Made by a program: the position numbers and the translations under genes
The notes under the pieces: model-generated
Told to the model about the DNA's origin: nothing
What the model saw: only the letters and a program-made list of their open reading frames with translations
Databases searched by the model: none
Source of the DNA: Serratia sp. DD3
GTDB taxonomy: Bacteria > Pseudomonadota > Gammaproteobacteria > Enterobacterales > Enterobacteriaceae
Assembly (NCBI RefSeq): GCF_000496755.2
Contig: NZ_AYKS02000055.1
Span: 1 to 35,102, forward strand
Length of the DNA: 35,102 nt
Direction of reading: 5' to 3'
Part shown: positions 1-8,746 of the stretch, piece by piece
Layout of the letters: every line of letters begins with the position of its first letter
How positions within the stretch are numbered: position 1 is the first letter of the stretch

Positions 1-318
1 GCAAGCGCCTGTCGCATGTTGATGGGCTTTAACAATGCTACCGTCTATAAATTCCCATTCTAAATCAGCTAATTGCCTAAGCTCGACAAAGAGCTGCATA
101 AGAATGCCTTTCTTTGACCACAAGTTAAACCGGCGGTAGATGGCACTCCAATGTCCAAAAGCGTCTGGAACATCACGCCAAGGGCAGCCAACCCGCATTC
201 GATACAAAATCCCTTCTAAAGTATTTCTGTGTTCCGGCTTGTCATAGACACGACCCGTTCTCAGCATCAAGCGGATTAGCTTTGACCAGTATTCATCTGT
301 TAATATCGTTCTTGGCAT
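1..318 (-). CDS. IS5-family transposase, N-terminal part (cut by window edge)
   Basis: Reading the minus strand from the ATG at 318-316 gives 106 codons without a stop, running off the left edge. The protein opens MPRTILTDEYWSKL and contains the IS5-type N-terminal motif RMRVGCPWRDVPDAFGHW. It ends in the first part of a DDE catalytic region, FIDGSIVKAHQHATGA, whose Asp is probably the first catalytic acid. The family mobilises its own DNA by a cut-and-paste DDE reaction. No frameshift is visible in the part present, so the copy may be intact beyond the window. It reads in the same direction as the T6SS genes but lies beyond two other broken IS elements, so it is not part of the operon. Confidence 0.85.
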   Translation of the reverse strand, partial: MPRTILTDEYWSKLIRLMLRTGRVYDKPEHRNTLEGILYRMRVGCPWRDVPDAFGHWSAIYRRFNLWSKKGILMQLFVELRQLADLEWEFIDGSIVKAHQHATGAC

Positions 319-407
319 GTTGGGCTGTCGTGGTTAGTTTTTGGCGAAAGTAATTATACCAGTCCTTCATGCCGCCTAATAATCCACCACGAAAGATCAA
401 CAGCCCC
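319..407 (-). mobile_element. Upstream end of the IS5-family element
   Basis: The non-coding stretch between the transposase start and about position 407 ends with GGGGCTGTTGATCTTTCG (read on the minus strand, inward from 407). This is typical of the terminal inverted repeat of IS5-type elements. The bases just outside are TAG (408-410), a plausible short target-site trinucleotide, but the other end lies outside the window so the duplication cannot be confirmed. The exact boundary is inferred. Confidence 0.55.
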
Positions 408-524
408 TAGTATTGTTTCTCGCAGTTGGGCAAATTGTGGCAATTTTTGCTTTTCTGGACGCCATGCCAGTTCCATTTCAATCAAGTTATACTGTTCAAC
501 AATGGTGGCCCGGTAGCGGTCAAC
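408..524 (-). pseudogene. Unidentified ORF remnant between IS5 and IS3 debris
   Basis: On the minus strand an open frame reads VDRYRATIVEQYNLIEM and then ELAWRPEKQKLPQFAQLRETI before running into the IS5 end. It begins where the IS3 OrfB similarity stops (after SYRYWL) and is in a different frame, so it looks like a piece of another gene joined at a deletion or insertion point. I do not recognise the family. The residue composition is protein-like, but at under 40 codons chance cannot be excluded. Confidence 0.3.
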
Positions 525-954
525 CAATATCGGTAACTACTGCGATGAATATCAAATGTTTGGCATAACGCCTCAACGGGATAAAGCGCTCTCAATTTGT
601 CAACTATCGTGAATTGTTCAACGAGTCCGACATCAAGAGAGCGGTAGCCTTTTTTAGAATATCGTTCTCCATTTCAAGACGTTGTATTCTTTTTTTCATT
701 TCCCGCAGTTCGAGCTGCTCGGGTGTTAACGGCAGTCCTGCAGGGGCTTTACCCTGACGTTCAAGACGGAGCTTATTCACCCAGCGAGTCAGAGCAGAAA
801 GGCTCACGTTCATAGCCTTTGCTGGTCAACAACCAGTTTGGCTGCTTCGAGTTTAAATTCCGCTGTGAAATGTTTACCCATTGTGTCACCTGTAACGTTA
901 TCGAGGTAAGGATATCACCTCCGGTCAGGTGGCCAAATTCAGTGTGCCACTACA
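525..954 (-). pseudogene. Truncated IS3-family element (OrfA with internal deletion, start of OrfB)
   Basis: OrfA starts at 881 ([20 protein letters not shown]). It loses frame near 814, where about one turn of the helix-turn-helix is missing, then resumes as [17 protein letters not shown] with the usual leucine-zipper tail ending [16 protein letters not shown] at 604. The slippery A-run before GGC near 648 fits the -1 frameshift site of the family. OrfB follows as VDKLRALYPVEALCQTFDIH and SYRYWL, then stops near 525. The sequence TGTAGTGGCACACTG read inward from 954 looks like the IS terminus. The element is dead: OrfA is frameshifted and nearly all of the DDE OrfB is missing. Confidence 0.75.
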
Positions 955-1327
955 CGTTCAGCTAGGTACCGGCGAGCAATAACCGAACTCACCGCGTCTG
1001 ATGCGAGGTGATACCAGTATTTGCTGAAATACGAAACGGGATTATGGGTATTCTTGTCGCATCCCGGTACGCCGTTGACCAACAATGAAGCTGAGCGCTG
1101 CTTGCGTGACACGGTGATTATGGGGAAAATCAGCTACGGAACCCAATCGGATCGTGGCGAGACGTTCCGCTCGCTGATGTTGTTAGTGGTTGAAACTTGC
1201 AAAAAGCGGAGACTTTCAGCCTTCCAGGTGATTAGCGATATCGTCACGGCAGTGTTAGCCAAACAACCCTATCCTGAGGTGTTTAACCTTTGCCAAGAGT
1301 AGTCAATCCCCCCAGGTGAGCGGTTAC
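955..1327 (+). pseudogene. C-terminal remnant of an IS66-family transposase (TnpC) with its right end
   Basis: The plus strand encodes the IS66 transposase C-terminus, with the conserved stretches PLTNNEAERCLRDTVIMGKIS and GETFRSLMLLVVETCKKR, ending at the TAG at 1300-1302. In-frame coding continues upstream to about 955 (ARYRRAITELTASDAR) but is broken by a TGA at 1009-1011. Downstream, the sequence inward from 1327 on the minus strand reads GTAACCGCTCACCTGGGG, and a GTAA start is typical of IS66 termini. The left part of the element is replaced by the IS3 remnant, so only about 370 bp survive. This is the only clear plus-strand gene material in the window. Confidence 0.75.
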
Positions 1328-1370
1328 GTAAAGATCAATAGCCCTAAATAACCGCCAGCGCCACAAGTAG

Positions 1371-2858
1371 TTAGAGATTAATTAACCATGTCCCCGCATG
1401 TTCAACAGTGAACTGTTTCTGGTATTGGTTTTTAGCCGTAATCATTTGCGCTTGGTATTGGCCTGGGGGTAAATTCAGATGAATAAGTCCGTTTTTATCT
1501 GGAGTGATGTACTGTTTTTGACCGTTAATCATCAGTTCTTCACCTAATTGCAGTTTAAAATACACTACGGCAACGGAGGCTGCAGCTGGAGATACAGGCT
1601 GTGCTGCAGATACTGCTGTTGCGGCGACAGGTTGTGGCTCAGTTGCTGCTGCTGCTGCTGCTGCTGTTGCTGAGGCAGGCTGTGCTTCAGTTGCTTCAGT
1701 TGCTGCGGCAGGCTGTGCTGCAGATACTGCGGTTGCAGCCGCAGGTTGTGATTCTTTGACCTGTGCAGATTCGGAAAATGTGCCATTGTTAAACCAGATT
1801 ACAATCCCAGCGATAAGCACTGTTGTTATACCTGCACCGAGCGTCATTAGTGGGCCCGATCGCTTTGTGCTAGGTGTTGTTCGGGCTGTCGGTGGTCTGG
1901 CAGCAACGGGTATCACGTTAGTTGTGCTAGGCTGAGCATTGATTATTTCATTCTCATTGGCGATGGACAGGTGCAGGAGTTCTGCCATTTCGCCGATGGT
2001 TTGCGGCCGCTCTTCGGGCTTTAAGGCTAATGCACGGTCAATAGCATCCAATAGATCTAACGAATACCCTTTTGGACGGCGATCCGTCAGTGGTTGGTAG
2101 TGATCTTCGATGCTACGCACCACGCTGACTGGCGGTGGAGCCTTCACGATCAGACTATGTAGCACTGCGCCGAGTGCGTAGATATCGGTCCACGCCCCCT
2201 GCTCACTGTCACTATTTTCAGTATATTGCTCAATAGGTGCAAACCCGGGTTTGAGCATGATCTCAGTTTCATCAGACAGGTTACCAATCTCTTTGCGAGC
2301 TGAGCCAAAATCCAACAATACCGGTAACTGATTTTCCTGGATCTGGATATTATCCAGTGAAATATCTCGGTGCAGATAACCTTCCTGATGAATGGTGTTG
2401 ATCGCACTGAGTAAGGTAGGCATCAAATTGCGGATCCAGGCTTCGTTGATTTTCTCTGGGTGTTGAGCCCAGAACTTTTTCAACGTGGTACCGCTATAAA
2501 ACTGCGTTGCCATATAGGCGGTGCCATTCTCTTCCCAAAAGCGCAGTACGTGTAGCAGTGCAGGGTGAGAAAAACGGGCGAGCAGACGTGCTTCTTGAAT
2601 AAAACTGTTCAACCCAGCTTGGAAGGTGCGATGAAAACGCTCACCACGCAGGCTAAGCGTAAGATCTTCATTACGTACAACCAACATCGAGGGAATATAT
2701 TCTTTGATAGCGATAATACGCTCTAGTTGGTGATCGTAAGCGCGATATACGATGCCAAATCCGCCCTCACCAATCACTTCTTTTATCTCAAACTCATTGA
2801 AACGATAACCGATAGGCAGACTGTTTGAATTTGATTTTATCATTCCGTTACCTGACAT
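1371..2858 (-). CDS. ppkA: T6SS serine/threonine protein kinase PpkA-like
   Basis: A 495-residue membrane-anchored Ser/Thr kinase. By analogy with PpkA of other T6SSs it phosphorylates an FHA protein to trigger assembly, opposed by PppA. Seen: glycine loop GEGGFG (30-35), Lys52 in AIKEY, catalytic loop HRDISLDN (163-170), DFG (183-185), an activation segment ending GFAPIEQY, one membrane helix (about 337-356), an Ala/Gln-rich linker (365-430) and a small C-terminal beta domain resembling PEGA. The catalytic-loop Lys usual in HRDxKxxN is Ser. I chose the ATG at 2858 because AGAGAG sits 7 bases upstream. The frame stays open to 2984, but that would overlap clpV and add a non-homologous leader. 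It is the last gene of the cluster, 49 bases after clpV. Confidence 0.88.
   Translation of the reverse strand: MSGNGMIKSNSNSLPIGYRFNEFEIKEVIGEGGFGIVYRAYDHQLERIIAIKEYIPSMLVVRNEDLTLSLRGERFHRTFQAGLNSFIQEARLLARFSHPALLHVLRFWEENGTAYMATQFYSGTTLKKFWAQHPEKINEAWIRNLMPTLLSAINTIHQEGYLHRDISLDNIQIQENQLPVLLDFGSARKEIGNLSDETEIMLKPGFAPIEQYTENSDSEQGAWTDIYALGAVLHSLIVKAPPPVSVVRSIEDHYQPLTDRRPKGYSLDLLDAIDRALALKPEERPQTIGEMAELLHLSIANENEIINAQPSTTNVIPVAARPPTARTTPSTKRSGPLMTLGAGITTVLIAGIVIWFNNGTFSESAQVKESQPAAATAVSAAQPAAATEATEAQPASATAAAAAAATEPQPVAATAVSAAQPVSPAAASVAVVYFKLQLGEELMINGQKQYITPDKNGLIHLNLPPGQYQAQMITAKNQYQKQFTVEHAGTWLINL
1645..1672 (-). repeat. Trinucleotide (GCT/AGC) tract in the ppkA linker
   Basis: Seven uninterrupted GCT units (1645-1665 on the plus strand) plus two near-copies encode the poly-Ala run of the PpkA linker. 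Around it, a longer imperfect duplication encodes ATAVSAAQP twice. Unit length is a multiple of three, so gain or loss of units would lengthen or shorten the linker without shifting frame. Confidence 0.8.
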
Positions 2859-2907
2859 AATGACACTCTCTGTAATCAAATGATCGATGCAGAACAGATG
2901 ACCAGCG

Positions 2908-5559
2908 TTATATCTGAAACTGGCAGTTAAACTCATTGTTCTGCATTGAAATATATAATTGCCGATACTTTTGGGCGTTAGCACTGGCGGCCAGTAAGGT
3001 ATAGCTTATTTGGGGTAGCAAGGTGTTGGTGAGTATGGCGTCAACCATACGTCCACCAGATTCGACCTCGGTGCAGCGGCTGACGATCTGATTAATCACA
3101 GTGTCGTCAAACGTGCATGTAATAGCGTGGTTTTCTGCCAGACGGCCCTGAATGCGACCAAGTTGTAAACGCACGATATTGGCTAATATGGCATCAGTCA
3201 GTGGATAATAAGGTACCACCAGCAAACGCCCAAGCAAAGCGGCGGGAAACGCCGATAGTAATGCAGGACGCAATGCGCTGCCAAGCGTGCCAGGCTCTGG
3301 CAATAACTCTGGATCGGCACACAGGTTGGAAATCAACTCACTGCCGATATTAGAGGTAAGAATGATCAGAGTATTGCGAAAATCGATATGTCGCCCTTCA
3401 CCGTCTTCCATCCAGCCTTTATCAAATACCTGGAAGAAAATCTCATGCACATCTGGATGCGCCTTTTCGATTTCGTCCAACAACACCACACTGTAAGGAC
3501 GCCGACGTACCGCCTCAGTCAGAACCCCCCCTTCACCGTAACCCACATAGCCCGGCGGTGCCCCTTTCAGTGTCGAAACGGTATGCGGTTCCTGAAATTC
3601 GCTCATATTAATAGTAATTACATTTTGCTCACCGCCGTAGAGTGTCTCGGCTAAGGCTAAAGCAGTTTCTGTTTTACCTACGCCAGAAGGACCGGCCAGC
3701 AGAAATACGCCAACAGGTTTGTTGGGATCGTCCAGACGGGCACGGGAGGTGCGAACCCGATGGGAAATCAGTTCCAGTGCATGTCGTTGGCCAATGATGC
3801 GTTGACTCAAGGTGTCAGTCAGCTGCAATACGGCTTGGATCTCATTTTTCACCATCCGGCCCAAAGGGATCCCGGTCCAGTCAGAAACCACTGCAGCAAC
3901 AATGTTAGCATCAACAGCGGCGAAGATAAGTGGCGTTTCGCCTTGCACGTCATCCAGCTGTTTTTGTAATTCTGCCAGATTGGCGCGCAACTCTTCTTCC
4001 GAGACCACTGTTTCTTCAGATCCGTTCTCTGCCAGTGCATATTTCTGTTTATGTAACTGCGCCCGCAGATCGATGATTTGTTGGATCACCTTCAACTCTT
4101 GCTGCCAGCGTTCGGTCAGTTGTGTTAACTGTTCATCCAGCTCTGCAAGCTGTGCTTCAATCTCCACCGGGCGTTGTAGGTTGCCGATGCCCATTTGGAC
4201 TTCACGCGAAGCGATCCCCAACTCAATTTGTAATGCTTCAATCCGGTGACGGCAATCCTCTACCTGAGCGGGTTCAGCATGTTGGCTGACGGCCACTCGT
4301 GCGCAGGCGGTGTCGAGTAATGCGACTGCTTTATCCGGTAACTGACGTGCGGGAATATAGCGGTGAGAAAGGTGCACCGCAGCCTCAACGGCTTCGTCCA
4401 GCAACAGAACGCGGTGGTGGTGTTCCAACGGGCTGACCGTGCTGCGTAGCATCAGCAAAGCTTTCTCTTCGCTCGGCTCTTGTACCTGCACTACCTGGAA
4501 TCGGCGAGTCAATGCCGGATCTTTTTCTATGTATTTTTTATACTCGGACCAGGTGGTTGCGCCGACAGTACGCAGTTGGCCACGAGCCAACGCAGGCTTT
4601 AACAGGTTGGCTGCATCGCCGGTTCCCTGCGTCCCCCCCGCACCGATGAGCGTATGGATTTCATCAATAAACAAAATGATGGGCGTCGGGCTGGATTGCA
4701 CTTCAGTGATCAACGCTTGTAGGCGTTTTTCAAACTCGCCTTTTACCCCTGCTCCAGCTTGCAGTATGCCAATATCTAACAGGTACAGTTGGACATCCTT
4801 CAATTGTGGCGGAACGTCACCAACTGCAATACGCAGAGCCAACCCTTCAACCACGGCGGTTTTACCCACACCCGCTTCGCCGGTTAGCAGCGGGTTGTTC
4901 TGCCGACGGCGCATCAGAATATCAATAATCTGGCGAATTTCTTCATCACGCCCACTGACCGGATCGATTTCACCTTGCAGCGCGCGTTGTGTCATATTTT
5001 GTGCATATTGCGTCAACACGCTCCCCCCGGCAGAGGGGGCTGTAGCTGCCGAATATTCAGGCACTTCTGGTTCCAATGGTTCCTCACTCGAACGGGTGAG
5101 GATGGTGGCAAATTGGTCGGTCAGCAATTCGACATTAATCAGATCGAATTGGGCAGAGATGCTTTTTAGTAAATGGCGTAAATTGTAGGTCTTTAAAATA
5201 CCTATGAGCAGATGGCCGGTGCGGATCTGATTGGCAGCAAACTTCAGTGAACCATATACCCAGGCGCGCTCAACGGCACTGTCGATATGTTCTGACAGGT
5301 CGGAGACTGAACTTGCACCGCGAGGGAGTCGATCCAGTGCCGCAATGATATCTTGTGTCAGCCGCGTTTCATTAAGAGCGAAATGCTGGATAATCTGCTG
5401 TAAATCTCCATTTGGGGATTGCATCAACTGATGTAACCAGTGCACCAGTTCAACATAGGGGTTACCACGCAGTTTGCAAAAAGCCGTCGCACTTTCCAGC
5501 GACGTGAATAACAGGCTGTCCATTTTGCCAAATAGCACCGAACGACTGATTTCAGACAT
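2908..5559 (-). CDS. clpV: T6SS AAA+ disaggregase ClpV (TssH)
   Basis: An 883-residue Hsp100 ATPase that extracts and unfolds contracted TssB/TssC sheath so subunits can be reused. Seen: an N-terminal Clp domain (about 1-150), first AAA+ module with Walker A GEAGVGKT (227-234) and Walker B IILFIDE (294-300), a Glu/Gln-rich coiled-coil middle domain (about 428-540), and second AAA+ module with Walker A GPSGVGKT (623-630) and Walker B VVLLDE (691-696). Length matches the family and all ATPase motifs are intact. The start ATG has AGGA six bases upstream. A 212-bp gap, mostly a palindromic repeat, separates it from tssG upstream. ppkA follows. Confidence 0.97.
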   Translation of the reverse strand: MSEISRSVLFGKMDSLLFTSLESATAFCKLRGNPYVELVHWLHQLMQSPNGDLQQIIQHFALNETRLTQDIIAALDRLPRGASSVSDLSEHIDSAVERAWVYGSLKFAANQIRTGHLLIGILKTYNLRHLLKSISAQFDLINVELLTDQFATILTRSSEEPLEPEVPEYSAATAPSAGGSVLTQYAQNMTQRALQGEIDPVSGRDEEIRQIIDILMRRRQNNPLLTGEAGVGKTAVVEGLALRIAVGDVPPQLKDVQLYLLDIGILQAGAGVKGEFEKRLQALITEVQSSPTPIILFIDEIHTLIGAGGTQGTGDAANLLKPALARGQLRTVGATTWSEYKKYIEKDPALTRRFQVVQVQEPSEEKALLMLRSTVSPLEHHHRVLLLDEAVEAAVHLSHRYIPARQLPDKAVALLDTACARVAVSQHAEPAQVEDCRHRIEALQIELGIASREVQMGIGNLQRPVEIEAQLAELDEQLTQLTERWQQELKVIQQIIDLRAQLHKQKYALAENGSEETVVSEEELRANLAELQKQLDDVQGETPLIFAAVDANIVAAVVSDWTGIPLGRMVKNEIQAVLQLTDTLSQRIIGQRHALELISHRVRTSRARLDDPNKPVGVFLLAGPSGVGKTETALALAETLYGGEQNVITINMSEFQEPHTVSTLKGAPPGYVGYGEGGVLTEAVRRRPYSVVLLDEIEKAHPDVHEIFFQVFDKGWMEDGEGRHIDFRNTLIILTSNIGSELISNLCADPELLPEPGTLGSALRPALLSAFPAALLGRLLVVPYYPLTDAILANIVRLQLGRIQGRLAENHAITCTFDDTVINQIVSRCTEVESGGRMVDAILTNTLLPQISYTLLAASANAQKYRQLYISMQNNEFNCQFQI

Positions 5560-5614
5560 GGTTTTCCTCGGGTCTTAGAATGACGGAACGCTGCACGGTT
5601 CCAACAGTAATCAC

Positions 5615-5774
5615 TAAATAACTGTGCCTAATACCGCTTCGCTTCAGGCTTAAGGCAGATGGATATGACGCACGCCGTAAACCGTCCATGGGGGCTCATA
5701 TCGCGCATCTCTGCGCTCAACGGTCGGCTAACTTGCATCATGTCCACCTGTAGCACAATTAGCGCAGCTATTTA
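5615..5774. repeat. MITE-like palindromic repeat, copy 1 (tssG-clpV gap)
   Basis: About 160 bp with matching ends: TAAATAACTGTGCCTAAT at the left and, on the opposite strand from the right, TAAATAGCTGCGCTAATT. Inside the right arm is ATGTCCACCTGTAGCACAAT, which recurs in inverted orientation in copy 2 at 15518-15624, as does TAATACCGCT near the left arm. About 50 bp in the centre are not shared with copy 2. The right end overlaps the tssG stop codon (TAA, complement of 5772-5774). No ORF is present. The structure suggests a non-autonomous palindromic element, not an ERIC. Confidence 0.7.
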
Positions 5775-6860
5775 GCAGGGGGTTTCCAGGGGTTCTGGGC
5801 TGTACGTCAGGTCATTGACATCATGTTGGCGTTGGGGATCCTCCATCCAGCTACTGAGCCCCAGACGCTGCCCGCCACCCAACTGGGTGCCGCTCAAACA
5901 ATCTTTTGCCAAAATCAGCCGGACCTCCCAGACAAATTCAAGGCTCAAATACTGTCGCACCCAGTCACGCAACTGCTTGCTGAATTCAGCACCGGGCAGA
6001 AAACGGTCATAATCTTGCTGTGACATAGGGCCTAGCTCGATGCGAAATTTATGCTGAACATTGCGCATGGCGATCCCTAAAAACGCGGATTCCCCCAAAC
6101 GTGGGGAACTGCGTCCTGCCTGTAAGCGAGCCTGTTCACGTTTTTCTATCGGTAGCCAGTGGGGTATATTTTCGATGATGCGCACCGGGACATTGAAATA
6201 ATCTTGCAGGATTTTGCCCAACCCTTCGGGATCCCGTCCGTGGCGAACCAAATGACCCGCCATAAAGTGTTTAGCCTGAGTATTGAGGCTATCGCCTCCC
6301 TGTTGTGCTGGTAGGCCGATACCCGTCAGGCAGGAGAGATATTCATCAAATCGCCGCCCCTCCGTTCGATCCAGAGATACCGTCGGCTGCGCATCTGCCC
6401 AGGCGCGGTAAAACAGTGTGATCAATCGATGATGAAACAGGTTGCTAAATGCCAGCAGGGTCCGATCCTGATGGTGATACAAGCGCTCGCGCACATACTC
6501 TGTCATGTGTAACGGCAGTGGGCCATTAGGGCCGAACAGGCCAAAACTGAAGATCGACACTTCATGTAGCGATGAGCCAGTACGTTGGTTAACCTGCGCC
6601 AACGTGGAGGGCGCAAAGGATAATGAGGGCTCTTGCCCAAGGCGCAGCAGATCATGGCAGGGGCGAGGCGCACGACCTAGCAGATAGGGCTGGCCCCCTT
6701 GAGCATCAATCCGCCGTAGCAGTTGGAACAAATCGTATTGATAGGGTGCCTTCTCCAGTTGCTGCCAAAAATCATCAGGTAAACGATAGAGTGAGTTAAT
6801 GCGTGCAGGCGTTGAGGGGGGTAATAAGCCTGTTTCGGTTATGTCATGGCATTCATTCAT
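5772..6860 (-). CDS. tssG: T6SS baseplate protein TssG
   Basis: A 362-residue baseplate wedge component of the ImpH/VasB family, which complexes with TssF, TssE and TssK around the VgrG spike. Family features seen: a Tyr/Leu-rich start (YQYDLFQLLRRIDAQGG), the conserved FGLFGPNGPLPLHMTEYVRER (rough position 95-115), and ISQQ-free C-terminal stretches such as RIELGPMSQQDYDRFLPG. I start at the ATG at 6860, which overlaps the tssF stop as ATGA and has AAGGG seven bases upstream. An earlier in-frame ATG at 6893 lies deep inside tssF and is less likely. The stop codon falls within the end of a palindromic repeat, so the last residues may reflect its insertion. Confidence 0.95.
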   Translation of the reverse strand: MNECHDITETGLLPPSTPARINSLYRLPDDFWQQLEKAPYQYDLFQLLRRIDAQGGQPYLLGRAPRPCHDLLRLGQEPSLSFAPSTLAQVNQRTGSSLHEVSIFSFGLFGPNGPLPLHMTEYVRERLYHHQDRTLLAFSNLFHHRLITLFYRAWADAQPTVSLDRTEGRRFDEYLSCLTGIGLPAQQGGDSLNTQAKHFMAGHLVRHGRDPEGLGKILQDYFNVPVRIIENIPHWLPIEKREQARLQAGRSSPRLGESAFLGIAMRNVQHKFRIELGPMSQQDYDRFLPGAEFSKQLRDWVRQYLSLEFVWEVRLILAKDCLSGTQLGGGQRLGLSSWMEDPQRQHDVNDLTYSPEPLETPC

Positions 6861-8743
6861 ATCAAGGCCCTTTTGCCAAGGCGGGCCTGCCACCAGGCGA
6901 TTTCTCCCCGCTGTTGGCTGATCAACGTCATTTCTGTGAACGAGTTGATGGAAACCATGCGTGAAAACAGCCGCTCTAACACACAGCCAAGCAGGTAAGC
7001 ACTGCCGCCCGAGAATGCCTGCTCATCAACGGTAAGATCGATGGCAATGCCTCTGGCAAAAACAATGGGCCCAGGCTCTGGCACCCGTCGGAATATGGGT
7101 TTCAGGTTACAATGCCGTATTCCTTTGATCTGTTTGGCAATCGCCGGTTCGCTTGAATCTCCATACAGGCTGAGTAGCTGGCGTAGGCTTGCGGCACCTT
7201 GTACGGGATCGGTATCCATCAGGCTTAAGTAATTCAGCTGTAGCTGGCTGATTAATTGCCAGGTAATCATACCTTCACTCAGGGCAGCTTTTGGTAAGGT
7301 CGGGCCTTTCTTCATCGCTATCCGCTTGACTGGCAGCGAGTCTGGCATCACGAAGTTCCCCTGTTCCTGTTGCAAGAGCGCCAGCGGCAGGTCACGGCTG
7401 GTACACAACACATCAGCGCTCAGGTATTTAAGATCGCTACGCCACGGTGATTGATGTTCATCCACCAATGAAATAAACACTTCAGAGCCAATATAGCCGC
7501 TACGTGTCCCATAGCGACGTGCGCGTTCAGAAAGAGGGCGCTGTTCACGGCGCAGCGAAAAATAGGCACCATAGTTATTATCATCTGCGCTTTTCGTCGC
7601 GTAGAAATGACGAAATTCCTGCTCATGGCTTTTTTCACGAGAACTGCCAATCAAGCGTTGTACTGCGAAGATTTCATAGTCAAGTGGGCGAATGTTATCC
7701 ACCACTAAATGGTATTCGTGATTTTTTTCGTTGATCGAGATGCGATCAGCGGTTTTGGGGAACAAGTTGATCACCGGCGTGCAATGCAACGCAAGATGAT
7801 TCAGATCCACCACTTGTTCCAGAGCGGCATCCTGCTTATCCAGCAGCAAGATGACTTCAAACTGGCGTGGTGCTTTTTTGCCTTCAGGGACATTCTGTAA
7901 CAGAGGTTGCAGCCCTGCGATGCTAAAAAACTGAAAACGTGCGGGAAAGGCGAAATATTCTTGTAGCAAACGGTAACCATCAAAGTTACGCAGATCGTTG
8001 GGCAGCAGCGCTTGCTCAGGCTCGAATCCTTCCTGACGTAACAGATGTTCTGGCAATACTCGCCGTTGCGGTTGTGTTTCTACCGTCTGGCAGAGCAGAC
8101 CGACGGTATGCTGCATAATCAATTCTTGCAGTTGTTGAGCGTGAAGATCGCTCCCAGACAGATAGAACATCAGTTGATCGAGCTTCAGGTTGTTCAGTGT
8201 GACGGTTTCGTAGCATTCCAGTTTGATTCGTAGCGCGCTGACACAGCCATTATGCTGCAATCCTAAGCTGGCTAACGGGAGATCCGCCGGGATCCCCCCC
8301 AGTTCGACACTTTTGAGTCGAACTGGCTGTAATCTCACATCCTGTGCGGTGGTATAGCTGCAGGTGATACCATTCTTCTTCAACACCTGGCTGTCCAGCA
8401 TGGTTCCCCGTGGGACCAGGAATCCGGCGCTGATGTCACCTTTATTGCTGTCTGGCAGGATCTCTGCAATCGCCATGGATGGCGTGGGTGCCAGGTAGTT
8501 GGGATAGATGACCTCCAGCAGTCGTTGCGAGAATCGCGGAAATTCGGCATCCATCTTCAATTGCACACGTGAGGTCAGGAAAGCCACCCCTTCCAACAGA
8601 CGCTCAATGTAGGGATCGGCAACATCAATGCCCTGCATTCCCAAGCGTCCCGCGACTTTTGGGTAACTCTCCGCAAATTCTGCCCCCATTTCTCGCAGAT
8701 AGGTGAGTTCACGGTTGTAATATTCTAAAAGTTTACGGTTCAT
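6857..8743 (-). CDS. tssF: T6SS baseplate protein TssF
   Basis: A 628-residue baseplate wedge protein of the ImpG/VasA family. The N-terminus MNRKLLEYYNRELTYLREMG with the nearby FAESYPKVAGRLG and DPYIERLLEGVAFL is the family signature, and FPRFSQRLLEVIYPNYLAP follows. The later DIRP-like stretch VVDNIRPLDYEIFAVQRL and the C-terminal GSAYLLGCVLERLFSRMVSINSF are also conserved. Length is normal, with no interruptions. It starts three bases after the tssE stop and overlaps tssG by ATGA, so tssE-F-G are translationally linked and probably made in fixed proportion for the wedge complex. Confidence 0.96.
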   Translation of the reverse strand: MNRKLLEYYNRELTYLREMGAEFAESYPKVAGRLGMQGIDVADPYIERLLEGVAFLTSRVQLKMDAEFPRFSQRLLEVIYPNYLAPTPSMAIAEILPDSNKGDISAGFLVPRGTMLDSQVLKKNGITCSYTTAQDVRLQPVRLKSVELGGIPADLPLASLGLQHNGCVSALRIKLECYETVTLNNLKLDQLMFYLSGSDLHAQQLQELIMQHTVGLLCQTVETQPQRRVLPEHLLRQEGFEPEQALLPNDLRNFDGYRLLQEYFAFPARFQFFSIAGLQPLLQNVPEGKKAPRQFEVILLLDKQDAALEQVVDLNHLALHCTPVINLFPKTADRISINEKNHEYHLVVDNIRPLDYEIFAVQRLIGSSREKSHEQEFRHFYATKSADDNNYGAYFSLRREQRPLSERARRYGTRSGYIGSEVFISLVDEHQSPWRSDLKYLSADVLCTSRDLPLALLQQEQGNFVMPDSLPVKRIAMKKGPTLPKAALSEGMITWQLISQLQLNYLSLMDTDPVQGAASLRQLLSLYGDSSEPAIAKQIKGIRHCNLKPIFRRVPEPGPIVFARGIAIDLTVDEQAFSGGSAYLLGCVLERLFSRMVSINSFTEMTLISQQRGEIAWWQARLGKRALI

Positions 8744-8746
8744 CGC

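Noticed and set aside
1565..1786. Gln/Leu-rich 73-codon minus-strand ORF
   Set aside because: It is an out-of-frame reading of the repetitive ppkA linker; the poly-Gln run is the frame-shifted GCT tract.
2859..2984. Extended 42-residue N-terminus of PpkA
   Set aside because: It would overlap clpV, has no ribosome-binding site and precedes a well-supported internal ATG at 2858.
4439..5188. 249-codon plus-strand ORF
   Set aside because: Antisense to the intact clpV N-terminal half, Ser/Arg/Cys-rich and without a domain; length reflects codon bias of the real gene.
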